Part shown: piece by piece, positions 1 to 6,127 of the stretch | Position numbering within the stretch: the first letter of the stretch is position 1 | How the letters are laid out: each line of letters opens with the position of its first letter | The notes under the pieces: model-generated | The model's input: only the letters and a program-made list of their open reading frames with translations | What the model was told of the DNA's origin: nothing | Databases searched by the model: none | Program-made: the position numbers and the translations under genes | DNA from: Rhodocyclaceae bacterium | GTDB lineage: Bacteria > Pseudomonadota > Gammaproteobacteria > Burkholderiales > Rhodocyclaceae | Length of the DNA stretch: 7,519 bases | Assembly (NCBI GenBank): GCA_020849155.1 | Contig: JADLGU010000055.1 | Location: 1 to 7,519, forward strand | Direction of reading: 5' to 3'

Positions 1-547
<547 letters not shown>

Positions 548-551
<4 letters not shown>

Positions 552-1234
552 GATGGCTCCTTGATTGAATTTTGTGCGTACGCAACCACGTCGGTCAGCA
601 GGCGGCCCTGGGCCGCGGGTTGCGCGCCCAGTTCCTCCAGCGGCTGGCCGCCGCGGTTGATCCAGAAGGTCGTGTAGCCGAACCAGGTGGCGCCGATGGC
701 GTCCCAGCAGTTCGACGAGACGAAGAGAATCTCCCTCGCGGGGAGCTTGAAGGCGTCCGGCCCGAGCCGGTAGGCCTCGGGCGCGGTCTTGTATTTCTGC
801 ACCGCCTCGACCGACAGCAGGTGGTCGAAGAGGCCATCCATGCCGGCGCTCTTGACGGCGATGGCGAGCATCTCCGGCGTGCCGTTGGAGAGGATGGCCA
901 GCGGCAGGCCGAGCTTCTTGAGTTCCTTCAGGGCGCCGAGGTTTTCCGGGAAGGCGGAGAGGCAGGTGTATTGCTGCATCAGCCGCTTGCGGGCGTCCTC
1001 GGTGAGGTCGAGGCCGAGCTTGCGCGCCGAGAACACCAGCGCATCCTCGGTGACCTGCCAGAACGGCGCGTAGCGCTTGCCCAAGGTGCGCAGGTGCGTG
1101 TAGCCGATCTGCGTGCTGCGCCACAGCGCGGTGAGTTCGGCCCCCTTGCCGGGAAAAAGCTGCTCAGCCAGCGCGCCGACGGAGTACACGTCGAACAGCG
1201 TGCCGTAGGCGTCGAAGGCGATGGCGCGGATCAT
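548..1234 (-). CDS. Haloacid dehalogenase, type II ((S)-2-haloacid dehalogenase, HAD superfamily)
   Basis: This 228-residue protein matches the usual length of type II L-2-haloacid dehalogenases, which hydrolyse (S)-2-haloacids to (R)-2-hydroxyacids; haloacetates would give glycolate. HAD motif I is FDAYGTLFD with nucleophile D8. The nine residues known to matter in the Pseudomonas sp. YL enzyme (D10, T14, R41, S118, K151, Y157, S175, N177, D180) are all present at a constant offset of two: D8, T12, R39, S116, K149, Y155, S173, N175 and D178. That favours a true dehalogenase over a phosphatase-type HAD. It is cytoplasmic, with no signal peptide. The ATG overlaps the hyi stop as ATGA, and the TGA overlaps the aceB start the same way. 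Sitting between two glyoxylate enzymes suggests its product feeds glycolate/glyoxylate metabolism, but the physiological substrate is inferred only. Confidence 0.93.
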
Positions 1235-2004
1235 GGTTTGTTCATCCAGCCGAGGCCGGCCTCGGTGTTGGCGGCGGGCTTGTATTCGCAGCCGACCCAT
1301 CCGGTATAGCCGATGCGGTCGAGATGGGCAAACAGGAAATCGAAGTTGATCTCGCCGGTGCCCGGCTCGTGGCGGCCGGGGTTGTCGGCGATCTGGATGT
1401 GGGCGATCTTGTCGAGATGGGCGGCGAGCGTGTTGGCCAGTTCGCCCTCCATGCGCTGCATGTGATAGACGTCGTACTGCAGGAACAGGTTGTCCGCGCC
1501 GACTTCGGCGATCAGGTCGAGCGCCTGGCGCGTGCCATGCAGGAAGAATCCCGGGATGTCGCGCGTGTTGATCGGCTCGACGAGCAGCTTCAGCCCGTGG
1601 GCCTTCAGGCGCAGTGCGGCGTAGCGCAGGTTGCCGACCAGGACCTCGCGCGCCGTGTCGGCCGGCACCTGCGGCGGACGGATGCCGGCGAGGCAATTCA
1701 ATTGCGGCGTGCCGAGCGCGGCGGCATAGGCCAGCGCCTTGTCGAGGCCCTGCCGGAATTCGTCGACGCGGTCGGGATGGCAGGCGATGCCGCGCTCGCC
1801 GGCCGCCCAGTCGCCGGCCGGCAGGTTGAACAGCACCAGCGGGAGCTTGTTGCGGAACAGCGCCTGCTGCAGTTGCTCGGCGGGCAGCTCGTAGGGAAAC
1901 TGGATTTCCACTGCCGTGAAGCCGGCGCGCGCGGCGCGATCGAAGCGCTCGAGCAGCGGCACTTCGGTGAACAGCATCGACAGGTTGGCGGCGAACCTTG
2001 GCAT
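1231..2004 (-). CDS. hyi: Hydroxypyruvate isomerase (TIM-barrel, Hyi/OtnI family)
   Basis: Hyi interconverts hydroxypyruvate and tartronate semialdehyde, downstream of glyoxylate carboligase. The 257-residue product closely resembles E. coli Hyi (258 residues) throughout: N-terminal RFAANLSMLF, NLPAGDWAAGERGIAC (60-75), VEPINTRDIPGF (142-153), QYDVYHMQRMEGEL (176-189), IQIADNPGRHEPGTGEIN (203-220) and GWVGCEYKP (235-243). The expected metal and acid ligands of this xylose-isomerase-like fold are visible as E143, D178, Q204 and E240. I chose ATG 2004 because it matches the start of known Hyi proteins; an in-frame GTG at 2022 would add six residues (MGYLES), and neither has a strong Shine-Dalgarno. 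It is the first gene of the hyi-dehalogenase-aceB operon. The related 2-oxo-tetronate isomerase OtnI cannot be fully excluded, but the malate synthase context fits Hyi better. Confidence 0.92.
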   Translation of the reverse strand: MPRFAANLSMLFTEVPLLERFDRAARAGFTAVEIQFPYELPAEQLQQALFRNKLPLVLFNLPAGDWAAGERGIACHPDRVDEFRQGLDKALAYAAALGTPQLNCLAGIRPPQVPADTAREVLVGNLRYAALRLKAHGLKLLVEPINTRDIPGFFLHGTRQALDLIAEVGADNLFLQYDVYHMQRMEGELANTLAAHLDKIAHIQIADNPGRHEPGTGEINFDFLFAHLDRIGYTGWVGCEYKPAANTEAGLGWMNKP

Positions 2005-2083
2005 TGATTCAAGATAGCCCACCTTGCCGGTTAATAAAATACCGGTAAAATCAATTCATTATTGCAAATAAAGCAAAACTGAC
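2005..2083. promoter_or_regulatory. Divergent hyi/lysR control region with candidate LysR box and promoter
   Basis: This 79-base gap is AT-rich against GC-rich surroundings. On the plus strand TTGCCG (2024-2029), 16 bases, then TAAAAT (2046-2051) is a plausible sigma-70 promoter for lysR. TTGCAAATAAAGCAA (2062-2076) is a dyad of TTGC and GCAA arms that fits the T-N11-A LysR-box form; it would lie just after the lysR start point, as expected for autorepression, and about 60 bases upstream of the hyi start codon. CCGGTTAATAAAAT (2027-2040) and CCGGTAAAAT (2042-2051) form an imperfect direct repeat, with the 8-base palindrome TACCGGTA at 2040-2047. No convincing -35/-10 pair was found for hyi on the minus strand. 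Sites are seen; their roles are inferred. Confidence 0.5.
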
Positions 2084-2983
2084 ATGAGCCGCCTCAAGCA
2101 GATCGAAACCTTCGTCTCCGTGGCCAGCCGCGGCAGCCTGACCGCCGCCGCCGCCGCCGAGGGCGTCGCGCCCGGGGTGGTGAGCCGGCGCCTGGATGCG
2201 CTGGAGGCGCGCCTCGGCGTCAAGCTGCTGCTGCGCACGACGCGGCGCGTCACGCTCACCTTCGAGGGCAGCGCCTACCTGGAGGACTGCCAGCGCATCC
2301 TGCGCGAGCTGGGCGACGCCGAAGCCTCGGTGAGCCTGGGCGGCGTCAAGGCGCGCGGCCATCTGCGCCTCTCCGCGCCGGCCGGCTTCGGCCGCCGCCA
2401 TGTCGCGCCGCTGGTCATGCAGTTCCTCGACGCCCATCCGGAGGTGACGGTGAACCTCGATCTGTCAGACCGCTTGGTCGACCTGGTGAACGAAGGCGTC
2501 GACTGCGCCATCCGCGTCGGCGAACTGACCGACTCCAGCCTGGTCAGCATCCGGCTGGCGGAGAACCGCCGCGCCGTGGTGGCGAGCCCCGCCTATCTGG
2601 AACAGCACGGCACGCCGCGCACCCTGGAGGACCTCGCCCGCCACAACTGCCTCTCGCTCGGCCAGCAGCGCGGCTGGCTGTTCCGCGTCGAGGGCGAGGT
2701 GGTCAGCATCAAGGTGAACGGCCAACTCGAATGCAACGACGGCGCGGTGCTGCACGAATGGGCGCTGGCGGGGCGCGGCCTGGCCTGGCGCTCGCTGTGG
2801 GAGGTCGGCGAAGACCTGCAGCACGGCGCGCTGGTCTCCGTACTGGATGAATTCGCCGCGCCGCCGACCGGCATCTACGCCGTCTTCCCGCAGCGCAAAT
2901 ACCTGCCGCTGCGCGTGCGCCTGCTCATCGACCACCTGAAGCACCACTACGGCAACGAGGCCTACTGGGGCGGAATGCACTGA
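2084..2983 (+). CDS. LysR-type transcriptional regulator
   Basis: The 299-residue product has the length and layout of a LysR-type regulator. An N-terminal winged HTH (about residues 1-60) contains the usual pattern: LKQIETFVSVASRGSLTAAA, then VVSRRLDALEARLGVKLLLRTTR with its recognition helix. A linker helix follows, and a periplasmic-binding-protein-like effector domain runs from about residue 92 (LRLSAPAGFGRR) to 290. It is divergent from the hyi-dehalogenase-aceB operon and shares its control region, the classic arrangement for a LysR activator of the adjacent catabolic operon. The effector may be a glyoxylate-related acid such as glycolate, glyoxylate or hydroxypyruvate, but that is inferred from context alone. 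No clear Shine-Dalgarno precedes ATG 2084; the start is chosen because MSRLKQIETF is the normal beginning of the HTH. The arsR-rhodanese gene follows 14 nt after its stop. Confidence 0.93.
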   Translation: MSRLKQIETFVSVASRGSLTAAAAAEGVAPGVVSRRLDALEARLGVKLLLRTTRRVTLTFEGSAYLEDCQRILRELGDAEASVSLGGVKARGHLRLSAPAGFGRRHVAPLVMQFLDAHPEVTVNLDLSDRLVDLVNEGVDCAIRVGELTDSSLVSIRLAENRRAVVASPAYLEQHGTPRTLEDLARHNCLSLGQQRGWLFRVEGEVVSIKVNGQLECNDGAVLHEWALAGRGLAWRSLWEVGEDLQHGALVSVLDEFAAPPTGIYAVFPQRKYLPLRVRLLIDHLKHHYGNEAYWGGMH

Positions 2984-2997
2984 GCTAATATAGCCGC

Positions 2998-3657
2998 ATG
3001 TCGAAGCCATCACCGAAGCAGCAGCTCTTCGCCCAGCTCGCCCGCGCCGGCAAGGGCATCGCCCATCCGAGCCGGCTCGAGCTGATCGAGGCGATGGCCC
3101 AGGGCGAGAAGAGCGTCGAGGCGCTGTCGCGCGCCAGCGGCCTGGCGTTTTCCAATGTCTCGCATCACCTGCAGATCCTCAAGGACTGCGGCCTGGCCGT
3201 CTCGCGCAAGGACGGGCTGCAGGTGTTCTACCGGCTCGCCGACGAGGAGATCCCGAAGATGCTGGCCGCCCTGCGGCGCATCGCCGAGCGGCAGCTGGCC
3301 GAGGTCGAGCGCATCGTGCGGGACAACTTCGCGTCGCGCGACGCCCTGCAGCCGGTGCGGCGCGAGGAACTGCTGAAGATGGCCCGCCGCGGCGAGGCGA
3401 TGGTGATCGACGTGCGGCCGGTCGAAGAGTACGAGGCCGGCCACATCGCCGGCGCCGTGAATGTCCCGCTCGACGCCCTGCCGCGCTTTCTCAAAAAGCT
3501 GCCGAAGGAGCAGGAGATCGTCGCCTACTGCCGCGGCCCCTACTGCCTGCTGGCCTTCGAGGCCGTCGACAAGCTGCGCAGGAAGGGCTACCGCGCGCGC
3601 CGCCTCGAGGACGGCTTCCCCGAGTGGCAGGCCGAGCGGCTGCCGGTCGATAAATAG
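2998..3657 (+). CDS. ArsR-family HTH regulator fused to a rhodanese domain
   Basis: This 219-residue, two-domain cytoplasmic protein has an ArsR/SmtB winged helix at about residues 10-100 (HPSRLELIEAM; SVEALSRASGLAFSNVSHHLQILKDCGL; DGLQVFYRL wing). A rhodanese domain follows at about 120-215 (VIDVRPVEEYEAGHIAGAVNVP; AYCRGPYC; GFPEW). The rhodanese cysteine is C178, in a six-residue loop ending in a second cysteine, C183. The HTH has one cysteine, C64, and no CVC metal motif, so metal or arsenic sensing through the classic site is unlikely. ArsR relatives such as SqrR, BigR and YgaV sense sulfane sulfur; by analogy the rhodanese cysteines here may be the sensor, which is inference. It lies 14 nt after lysR with no clear Shine-Dalgarno and converges on the next gene with stops 3 bp apart. 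The surrounding exported sulfur and redox genes are its likely targets. Confidence 0.93.
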   Translation: MSKPSPKQQLFAQLARAGKGIAHPSRLELIEAMAQGEKSVEALSRASGLAFSNVSHHLQILKDCGLAVSRKDGLQVFYRLADEEIPKMLAALRRIAERQLAEVERIVRDNFASRDALQPVRREELLKMARRGEAMVIDVRPVEEYEAGHIAGAVNVPLDALPRFLKKLPKEQEIVAYCRGPYCLLAFEAVDKLRRKGYRARRLEDGFPEWQAERLPVDK

Positions 3658-3660
3658 CCC

Positions 3661-4107
3661 TTACTTCACGTCCTTGATCGCCGCCTTCAGCGCCTCGTGC
3701 TGCGGCTTCGGCTCCTTCGCCATCAGGCGCCCCTCCTGCTTGTGCTTGGCCACGCCCTCGACTTCCATCATGTCGGCCAGCTCGGTGTAGCTGACCATGC
3801 CGTTGCCCTTGCCGCCGTCCTCGGCGATCAGTTCGTCGCCGTAATACACCGCCGGCGCCTTGGCGCCGGCGCCGGCCAGGCCATGGGGAACGATCTGCAC
3901 CGGCAGCTGGTAGATGTTGGTCAGCTCGGCCGCCACCTGCATGTTGTTGTTGCAGCGCACCCAGGGCGGGTCGCGCACCACCAGGGTCAGCACCTTGTGG
4001 CTGCCCAGCTTGGCGGCGCCGGGCGGGCCGGCCCAGGCGGGCGCGCCGCCGCCGGCAAAAACGGCAGAAAAGGCTATGCTCAAAGCAAGCAGTTTGGCGG
4101 TTTTCAT
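3661..4107 (-). CDS. Exported protein of unknown function, possible single-cysteine thioredoxin-like fold
   Basis: The 148-residue product starts with a clear Sec signal peptide (MKTAKLLALSIAFSAVFAGG, likely cleavage after AWA near residue 26). I do not recognise a named family. The mature part reads like a thioredoxin-type fold: a strand (KVLTLVV), a loop with one cysteine (WVRCNNN) where CxxC would be, a helix (MQVAAELTNIYQL), a strand (PVQIVP), then APAVYYGDELIAEDG, which resembles the cis-proline strand and hairpin of glutaredoxin-like proteins. A polar, lysine-rich tail follows. This fold assignment is pattern reading only. ATG 4107 has a strong Shine-Dalgarno, GAGGAG (4121-4116). It is divergent from the 118-residue protein gene and convergent with the ArsR-rhodanese gene, so it probably belongs to the same sulfur/redox regulon. 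With one cysteine it could carry a persulfide or form a mixed disulfide rather than act as a dithiol oxidoreductase. Confidence 0.8.
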   Translation of the reverse strand: MKTAKLLALSIAFSAVFAGGGAPAWAGPPGAAKLGSHKVLTLVVRDPPWVRCNNNMQVAAELTNIYQLPVQIVPHGLAGAGAKAPAVYYGDELIAEDGGKGNGMVSYTELADMMEVEGVAKHKQEGRLMAKEPKPQHEALKAAIKDVK

Positions 4108-4188
4108 TGTCCGGTCTCCTCGTCAGGCCCGGGCGGGCTCTTGACACTATTCTAGTATTTGTTTGAATATCGGCCAAGGAGGAAGTCG
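4108..4188. promoter_or_regulatory. Divergent promoter region with candidate ArsR-type operator
   Basis: The gap between the 148-residue and 118-residue protein genes has an AT-rich core at about 4141-4170. TATTC (4148-4152) and GAATA (4165-4169) form an inverted repeat with a 12-base spacer, and TTTGAATAT resembles half-sites bound by ArsR/SmtB repressors. A second small dyad, ACTA-TTC-TAGT, lies at 4146-4156. On the minus strand TTGGCC (4177-4172), 17 bases, then TAGAAT (4154-4149) is a plausible promoter for the 148-residue protein gene. On the plus strand TAGTAT (4153-4158) could be a -10 for the operon, though without a good -35. A repressor on the dyad would cover both promoters. Motifs are visible; the link to the ArsR-rhodanese protein is inferred. 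Confidence 0.4.
4176..4183 (+). promoter_or_regulatory. Strong Shine-Dalgarno that fixes the start at 4189
   Basis: AAGGAGGA lies five bases before ATG 4189 and is a near-perfect anti-16S match. It decides the start of the 118-residue protein over an in-frame upstream TTG at 4159, which would place this motif inside the coding region and bury the signal peptide behind ten charged residues. A nearly identical AAGGAGGA at 4587-4594 precedes the sulfurtransferase start at 4600. Confidence 0.85.
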
Positions 4189-4545
4189 ATGTCGATCAGA
4201 ACGGGTTGGGCGGTGCTGGCGCTGGCCCTGGCCTTGCCGGCCGCGGCCGAGGAGCCGGACCGCCTGGCGGGCCACATCCTCGGCCGGCCGTGCGCCGAAC
4301 AGGGCCGCATCGGCGAGTGCCCGCTGAAGTGGGCCGGCGACATGGTGTTCAGAAGTCAGGCGGGCGAGATCCTGCGCATCGATCTGGCCGCCAGCGGCAT
4401 CAAGCAGGAGCGCCTCGACGAGGCCTACGGCCTGGAGGTCGAGCTTTTCGGCAAGGTGTTGCGCGACGGCCGGGAAGGGCGCGTCGCCGTCTCGCAGCTC
4501 AACATCGTCAAGCCGCCGGGGAGCAAGGAATTCTTCAAGGGCTGA
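4189..4545 (+). CDS. Small exported protein of unknown function
   Basis: The 118-residue product begins with a short Sec signal peptide (MSIRTGWAVLALALALPAAA, cleavage near residue 20). I do not recognise the family. The mature part of about 98 residues has two cysteines nine apart (C35 and C44, in GRPCAEQGRIGECPLKWAGD), which could form a disulfide or bind a metal or cofactor. It then alternates short strands (DMVFRSQ, EILRIDL, YGLEVELFGKVLRDG, RVAVSQLNIVKP), a pattern compatible with a small beta-barrel such as an OB fold; this is inference. The start is set by the strong Shine-Dalgarno just upstream. It is the first gene of a plus-strand run toward the sulfurtransferase (54-nt gap), TlpA-like and Mo oxidoreductase genes, so a role in the same periplasmic process is likely. 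A small hairpin of CCCCG and CGGGG arms (4560-4572) lies in the following gap. Confidence 0.8.
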   Translation: MSIRTGWAVLALALALPAAAEEPDRLAGHILGRPCAEQGRIGECPLKWAGDMVFRSQAGEILRIDLAASGIKQERLDEAYGLEVELFGKVLRDGREGRVAVSQLNIVKPPGSKEFFKG

Positions 4546-4599
4546 CTGTGAGTTCGCGTCCCCGGTGCGGGGCCGGATAACAAGAAAAGGAGGAAGCCG

Positions 4600-5478
4600 A
4601 TGAAGTGGATCGCCGTGCTGGCGGGACTGACTTTTGCGCTGGCGGCCCAGGCCCAGGGTTATGCGCGGCCGGAGCTGCTGATCGAGACCGAAGAGCTGGC
4701 GCGCATGCTCGATCAGAAGAACCTGCGCCTGATCGATGCCGCCGATGCCGCCACCTACAAGCGCGCCCACCTGCCCGGCGCGGCGAACATCCCCTATCTC
4801 GAGCTCTCGCGCATCGACGAGCGGCGCGGCACGGGGCACCCCACCAGCAACTTCGAGGCCGAGCGCATCTTCGGCGAGGCGGGCATCGACGCCGCCACCC
4901 AGGTGGTGGTCTATGACGGCGGCGAGGGCGCGCCGGCATCCGGCGTCTGGTTCGTGCTCGACTTCTTCGGCCACAAGCAGGTGCGCGTGTTGAACGGCGG
5001 CTTCCGCAAGTGGCTGAAGGAGGGCCGCCCGGTGACGCAGGAGGTGCCGGCCGTCGCCCGGAAGAAATTCACCCCGGCGCCGCAGCCGGAGAGGATCGTC
5101 ACGCGCGAATGGGTCAGGCGCAACCTCGGCGCCAGGGGCATCGTCTTCGCCGACACGCGCTCCTTCAACGAGTACATCGGCCGCGAGCAGCCGCCGGGCG
5201 CGGCGCGCGGCGGCCACATTCCCGGCGCCATCCACCTCGAATGGACGAACTTCTCCGCCGCGACGGAATCCTTCCGCAGCGCCGCCGAGATCGAGGCGGA
5301 GCTGAAGAAGCGCGGCATCACGCGCGAGACCCTGGTCGTCACCTACTGCCAGGGCGGGCTGGGCCGCTCCACCGACGTCGCCTTCGCCATGAAGCTGATC
5401 GGCTGGGACAAGGTCGTCGAGTACCCCGGCTCCTGGGAGGAGTGGTCGGCCGATCCGCGCCTGCCGCTAGAGCGATGA
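4600..5478 (+). CDS. Exported tandem-rhodanese sulfurtransferase
   Basis: This 292-residue protein has a Sec signal peptide (MKWIAVLAGLTFALAAQAQG, cleavage after AQA near residue 18) and two rhodanese domains, the layout of thiosulfate/3-mercaptopyruvate sulfurtransferases. Domain 1 (about 25-145) has LIDAADAATYKRAHLPGAAN and LNGGFRKWLKEGRP but carries D106 (VVYDGGEG) where the cysteine would be, as is normal for the inactive first domain. Domain 2 (about 165-290) has FADTRSFNEY, GGHIPGAIHLEW and the active loop TYCQGGLGRS with C250. That loop reads C-X5-R, one residue longer than the usual six-residue rhodanese loop. GSWEEWSA near the C-terminus is typical. It would transfer sulfane sulfur in the periplasm; donor and acceptor are unknown. 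The ATG follows AAGGAGGA by five bases. It lies 54 nt after the 118-residue protein gene, in the same operon. Confidence 0.92.
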   Translation: MKWIAVLAGLTFALAAQAQGYARPELLIETEELARMLDQKNLRLIDAADAATYKRAHLPGAANIPYLELSRIDERRGTGHPTSNFEAERIFGEAGIDAATQVVVYDGGEGAPASGVWFVLDFFGHKQVRVLNGGFRKWLKEGRPVTQEVPAVARKKFTPAPQPERIVTREWVRRNLGARGIVFADTRSFNEYIGREQPPGAARGGHIPGAIHLEWTNFSAATESFRSAAEIEAELKKRGITRETLVVTYCQGGLGRSTDVAFAMKLIGWDKVVEYPGSWEEWSADPRLPLER

Positions 5479-5486
5479 CAACCTCA

Positions 5487-5595
5487 TTCAACACAGAGGG
5501 CACAGAGACACGGAGTGCACAGAGAGAAATCTTCATACATATCCCCTTATGCCTTTTCTCTGTGTCCTCTGTGCCTCTGTGTTCTCCGTGTTGAA
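5487..5595. repeat. Palindromic CACAGAG-unit repeat element
   Basis: Two arms of about 42 bases face each other around a 24-base spacer. The left arm (5487-5529) begins TTCAACAC and carries four imperfect CACAGAG units at 8-9 base spacing. The right arm (5554-5595) is the matching series read as CTCTGTG units and ends GTGTTGAA. By eye the arms agree at about 35 of 43 positions when one is reverse-complemented, so the transcript could fold into a long hairpin. I recall similar CACAGAG-type repeats scattered through many environmental bacterial genomes; they look like a small non-coding mobile or REP-like family. There is no T-run after the stem, so it is not a standard terminator. It lies wholly between the sulfurtransferase stop and the body of the TlpA-like gene and overlaps that gene's 5' end. 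Confidence 0.85.
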
Positions 5596-6127
5596 AGCGG
5601 TTTCAGCCTGGAGATCGTGGGTAACGCATGCGCTGCTGCTTGCCGCGTCAGTCTTCGCCGGCGCTGCCTTTGCCGCGAACGAACTGAAACCCTTTTCCGG
5701 CACCGCCGCCGACTTCGCCGCGCAGGACCTGGAGGGCAGGGCGGTGCACTTCGCGGCCTTTCGCGGCAAGGTGGTGCTGCTCAACTTCTGGGCCACCTGG
5801 TGCCCGCCCTGCCGCAAGGAGATGCCCTCGATGGAGCGCCTGCACCAGTCTTACCGCCATCGCGGCCTGGTGGTGCTGGCGGTGTCGCAGGACGAGGCGC
5901 CGCTGGAAGAAGTCAAACGCTTCGCCGTCTCGCTGGGACTGACTTTTCCCGTCTGGCACGACCGCGGGCGCGAGGCGGCGCGCCATTACAGCCTGCCGGG
6001 CGTGCCGACCTCCTATCTGATCGCCCACGACGGCCAGCTTGCTTACCGCGTGCTGGGCGAATACGACTGGGACGGCAGGGAAGCACGCGGCGCCGTCGAA
6101 CTGCTGCTCGACGAGGCGGGGAAATAA
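5549..6127 (+). CDS. TlpA/ResA-like thioredoxin-fold protein, periplasmic
   Basis: The product is a TlpA-like thiol-disulfide protein of up to 192 residues. From the 5549 start it has a hydrophobic export segment (THALLLAASVFAGAAFA, cleavage near residue 42), the AhpC/TSA-like opening FAAQDLEGRAVHFAAFRGKVVLLNFWATWCPPC, catalytic C85 and C88, VSQDEAPLEEVKRF, and the cis-proline region GVPTSYLIAHDGQL (P153). It probably keeps thiols reduced on a periplasmic partner or helps assemble the neighbouring Mo enzyme. The start is uncertain: ATG 5549, GTG 5588 and TTG 5591 are all in frame, none has a Shine-Dalgarno, and all lie within the CACAGAG repeat. TTG 5591 gives the most ordinary signal peptide (MKAVSAWRSW and onward), whereas ATG 5549 prepends a hydrophobic stretch encoded by the repeat. 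Its TAA overlaps the next ATG by one base, indicating co-translation. Confidence 0.88.
   Translation: MPFLCVLCASVFSVLKAVSAWRSWVTHALLLAASVFAGAAFAANELKPFSGTAADFAAQDLEGRAVHFAAFRGKVVLLNFWATWCPPCRKEMPSMERLHQSYRHRGLVVLAVSQDEAPLEEVKRFAVSLGLTFPVWHDRGREAARHYSLPGVPTSYLIAHDGQLAYRVLGEYDWDGREARGAVELLLDEAGK

Noticed and set aside
1235..1696. Upstream extension of the dehalogenase frame to 1696
   Set aside because: The extension lies within hyi and reads as Arg/Pro-rich shadow sequence. The family start MIRAIAFDAYGTLFD begins at ATG 1234, in an ATGA overlap with the hyi stop.
3851..3870. Perfect 9-base inverted repeat GCCGGCGCC-TT-GGCGCCGGC
   Set aside because: It lies inside the 148-residue protein gene and encodes an Ala/Gly/Lys/Pro stretch. 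Such palindromes arise readily from GCC/GGC codons in GC-rich DNA.
4141..4168. TTGACA-N16-TTGAAT as a plus-strand promoter for the 118-residue protein gene
   Set aside because: The -35 is perfect, but transcription would begin at about 4175, leaving the Shine-Dalgarno at 4176 on the extreme 5' end. An upstream -10 such as TAGTAT (4153-4158) is more workable.
4560..4572. CCCCG-GTG-CGGGG hairpin as an intrinsic terminator
   Set aside because: The stem is only five pairs and is not followed by a T-run. The next gene has a strong Shine-Dalgarno close by, so read-through is more likely.
4147..5235. Open frame of 362 codons on the minus strand across the 118-residue protein and sulfurtransferase genes
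   Set aside because: It crosses two well-supported plus-strand genes with strong Shine-Dalgarno sites and signal peptides. Its translation is low-complexity, rich in Arg, Ala and Leu, without motifs.
5487..5595. CACAGAG element as a CRISPR array
   Set aside because: Units are only 7-9 bases with no unique spacers of regular length, and the two halves are inverted, which is a palindrome rather than an array.
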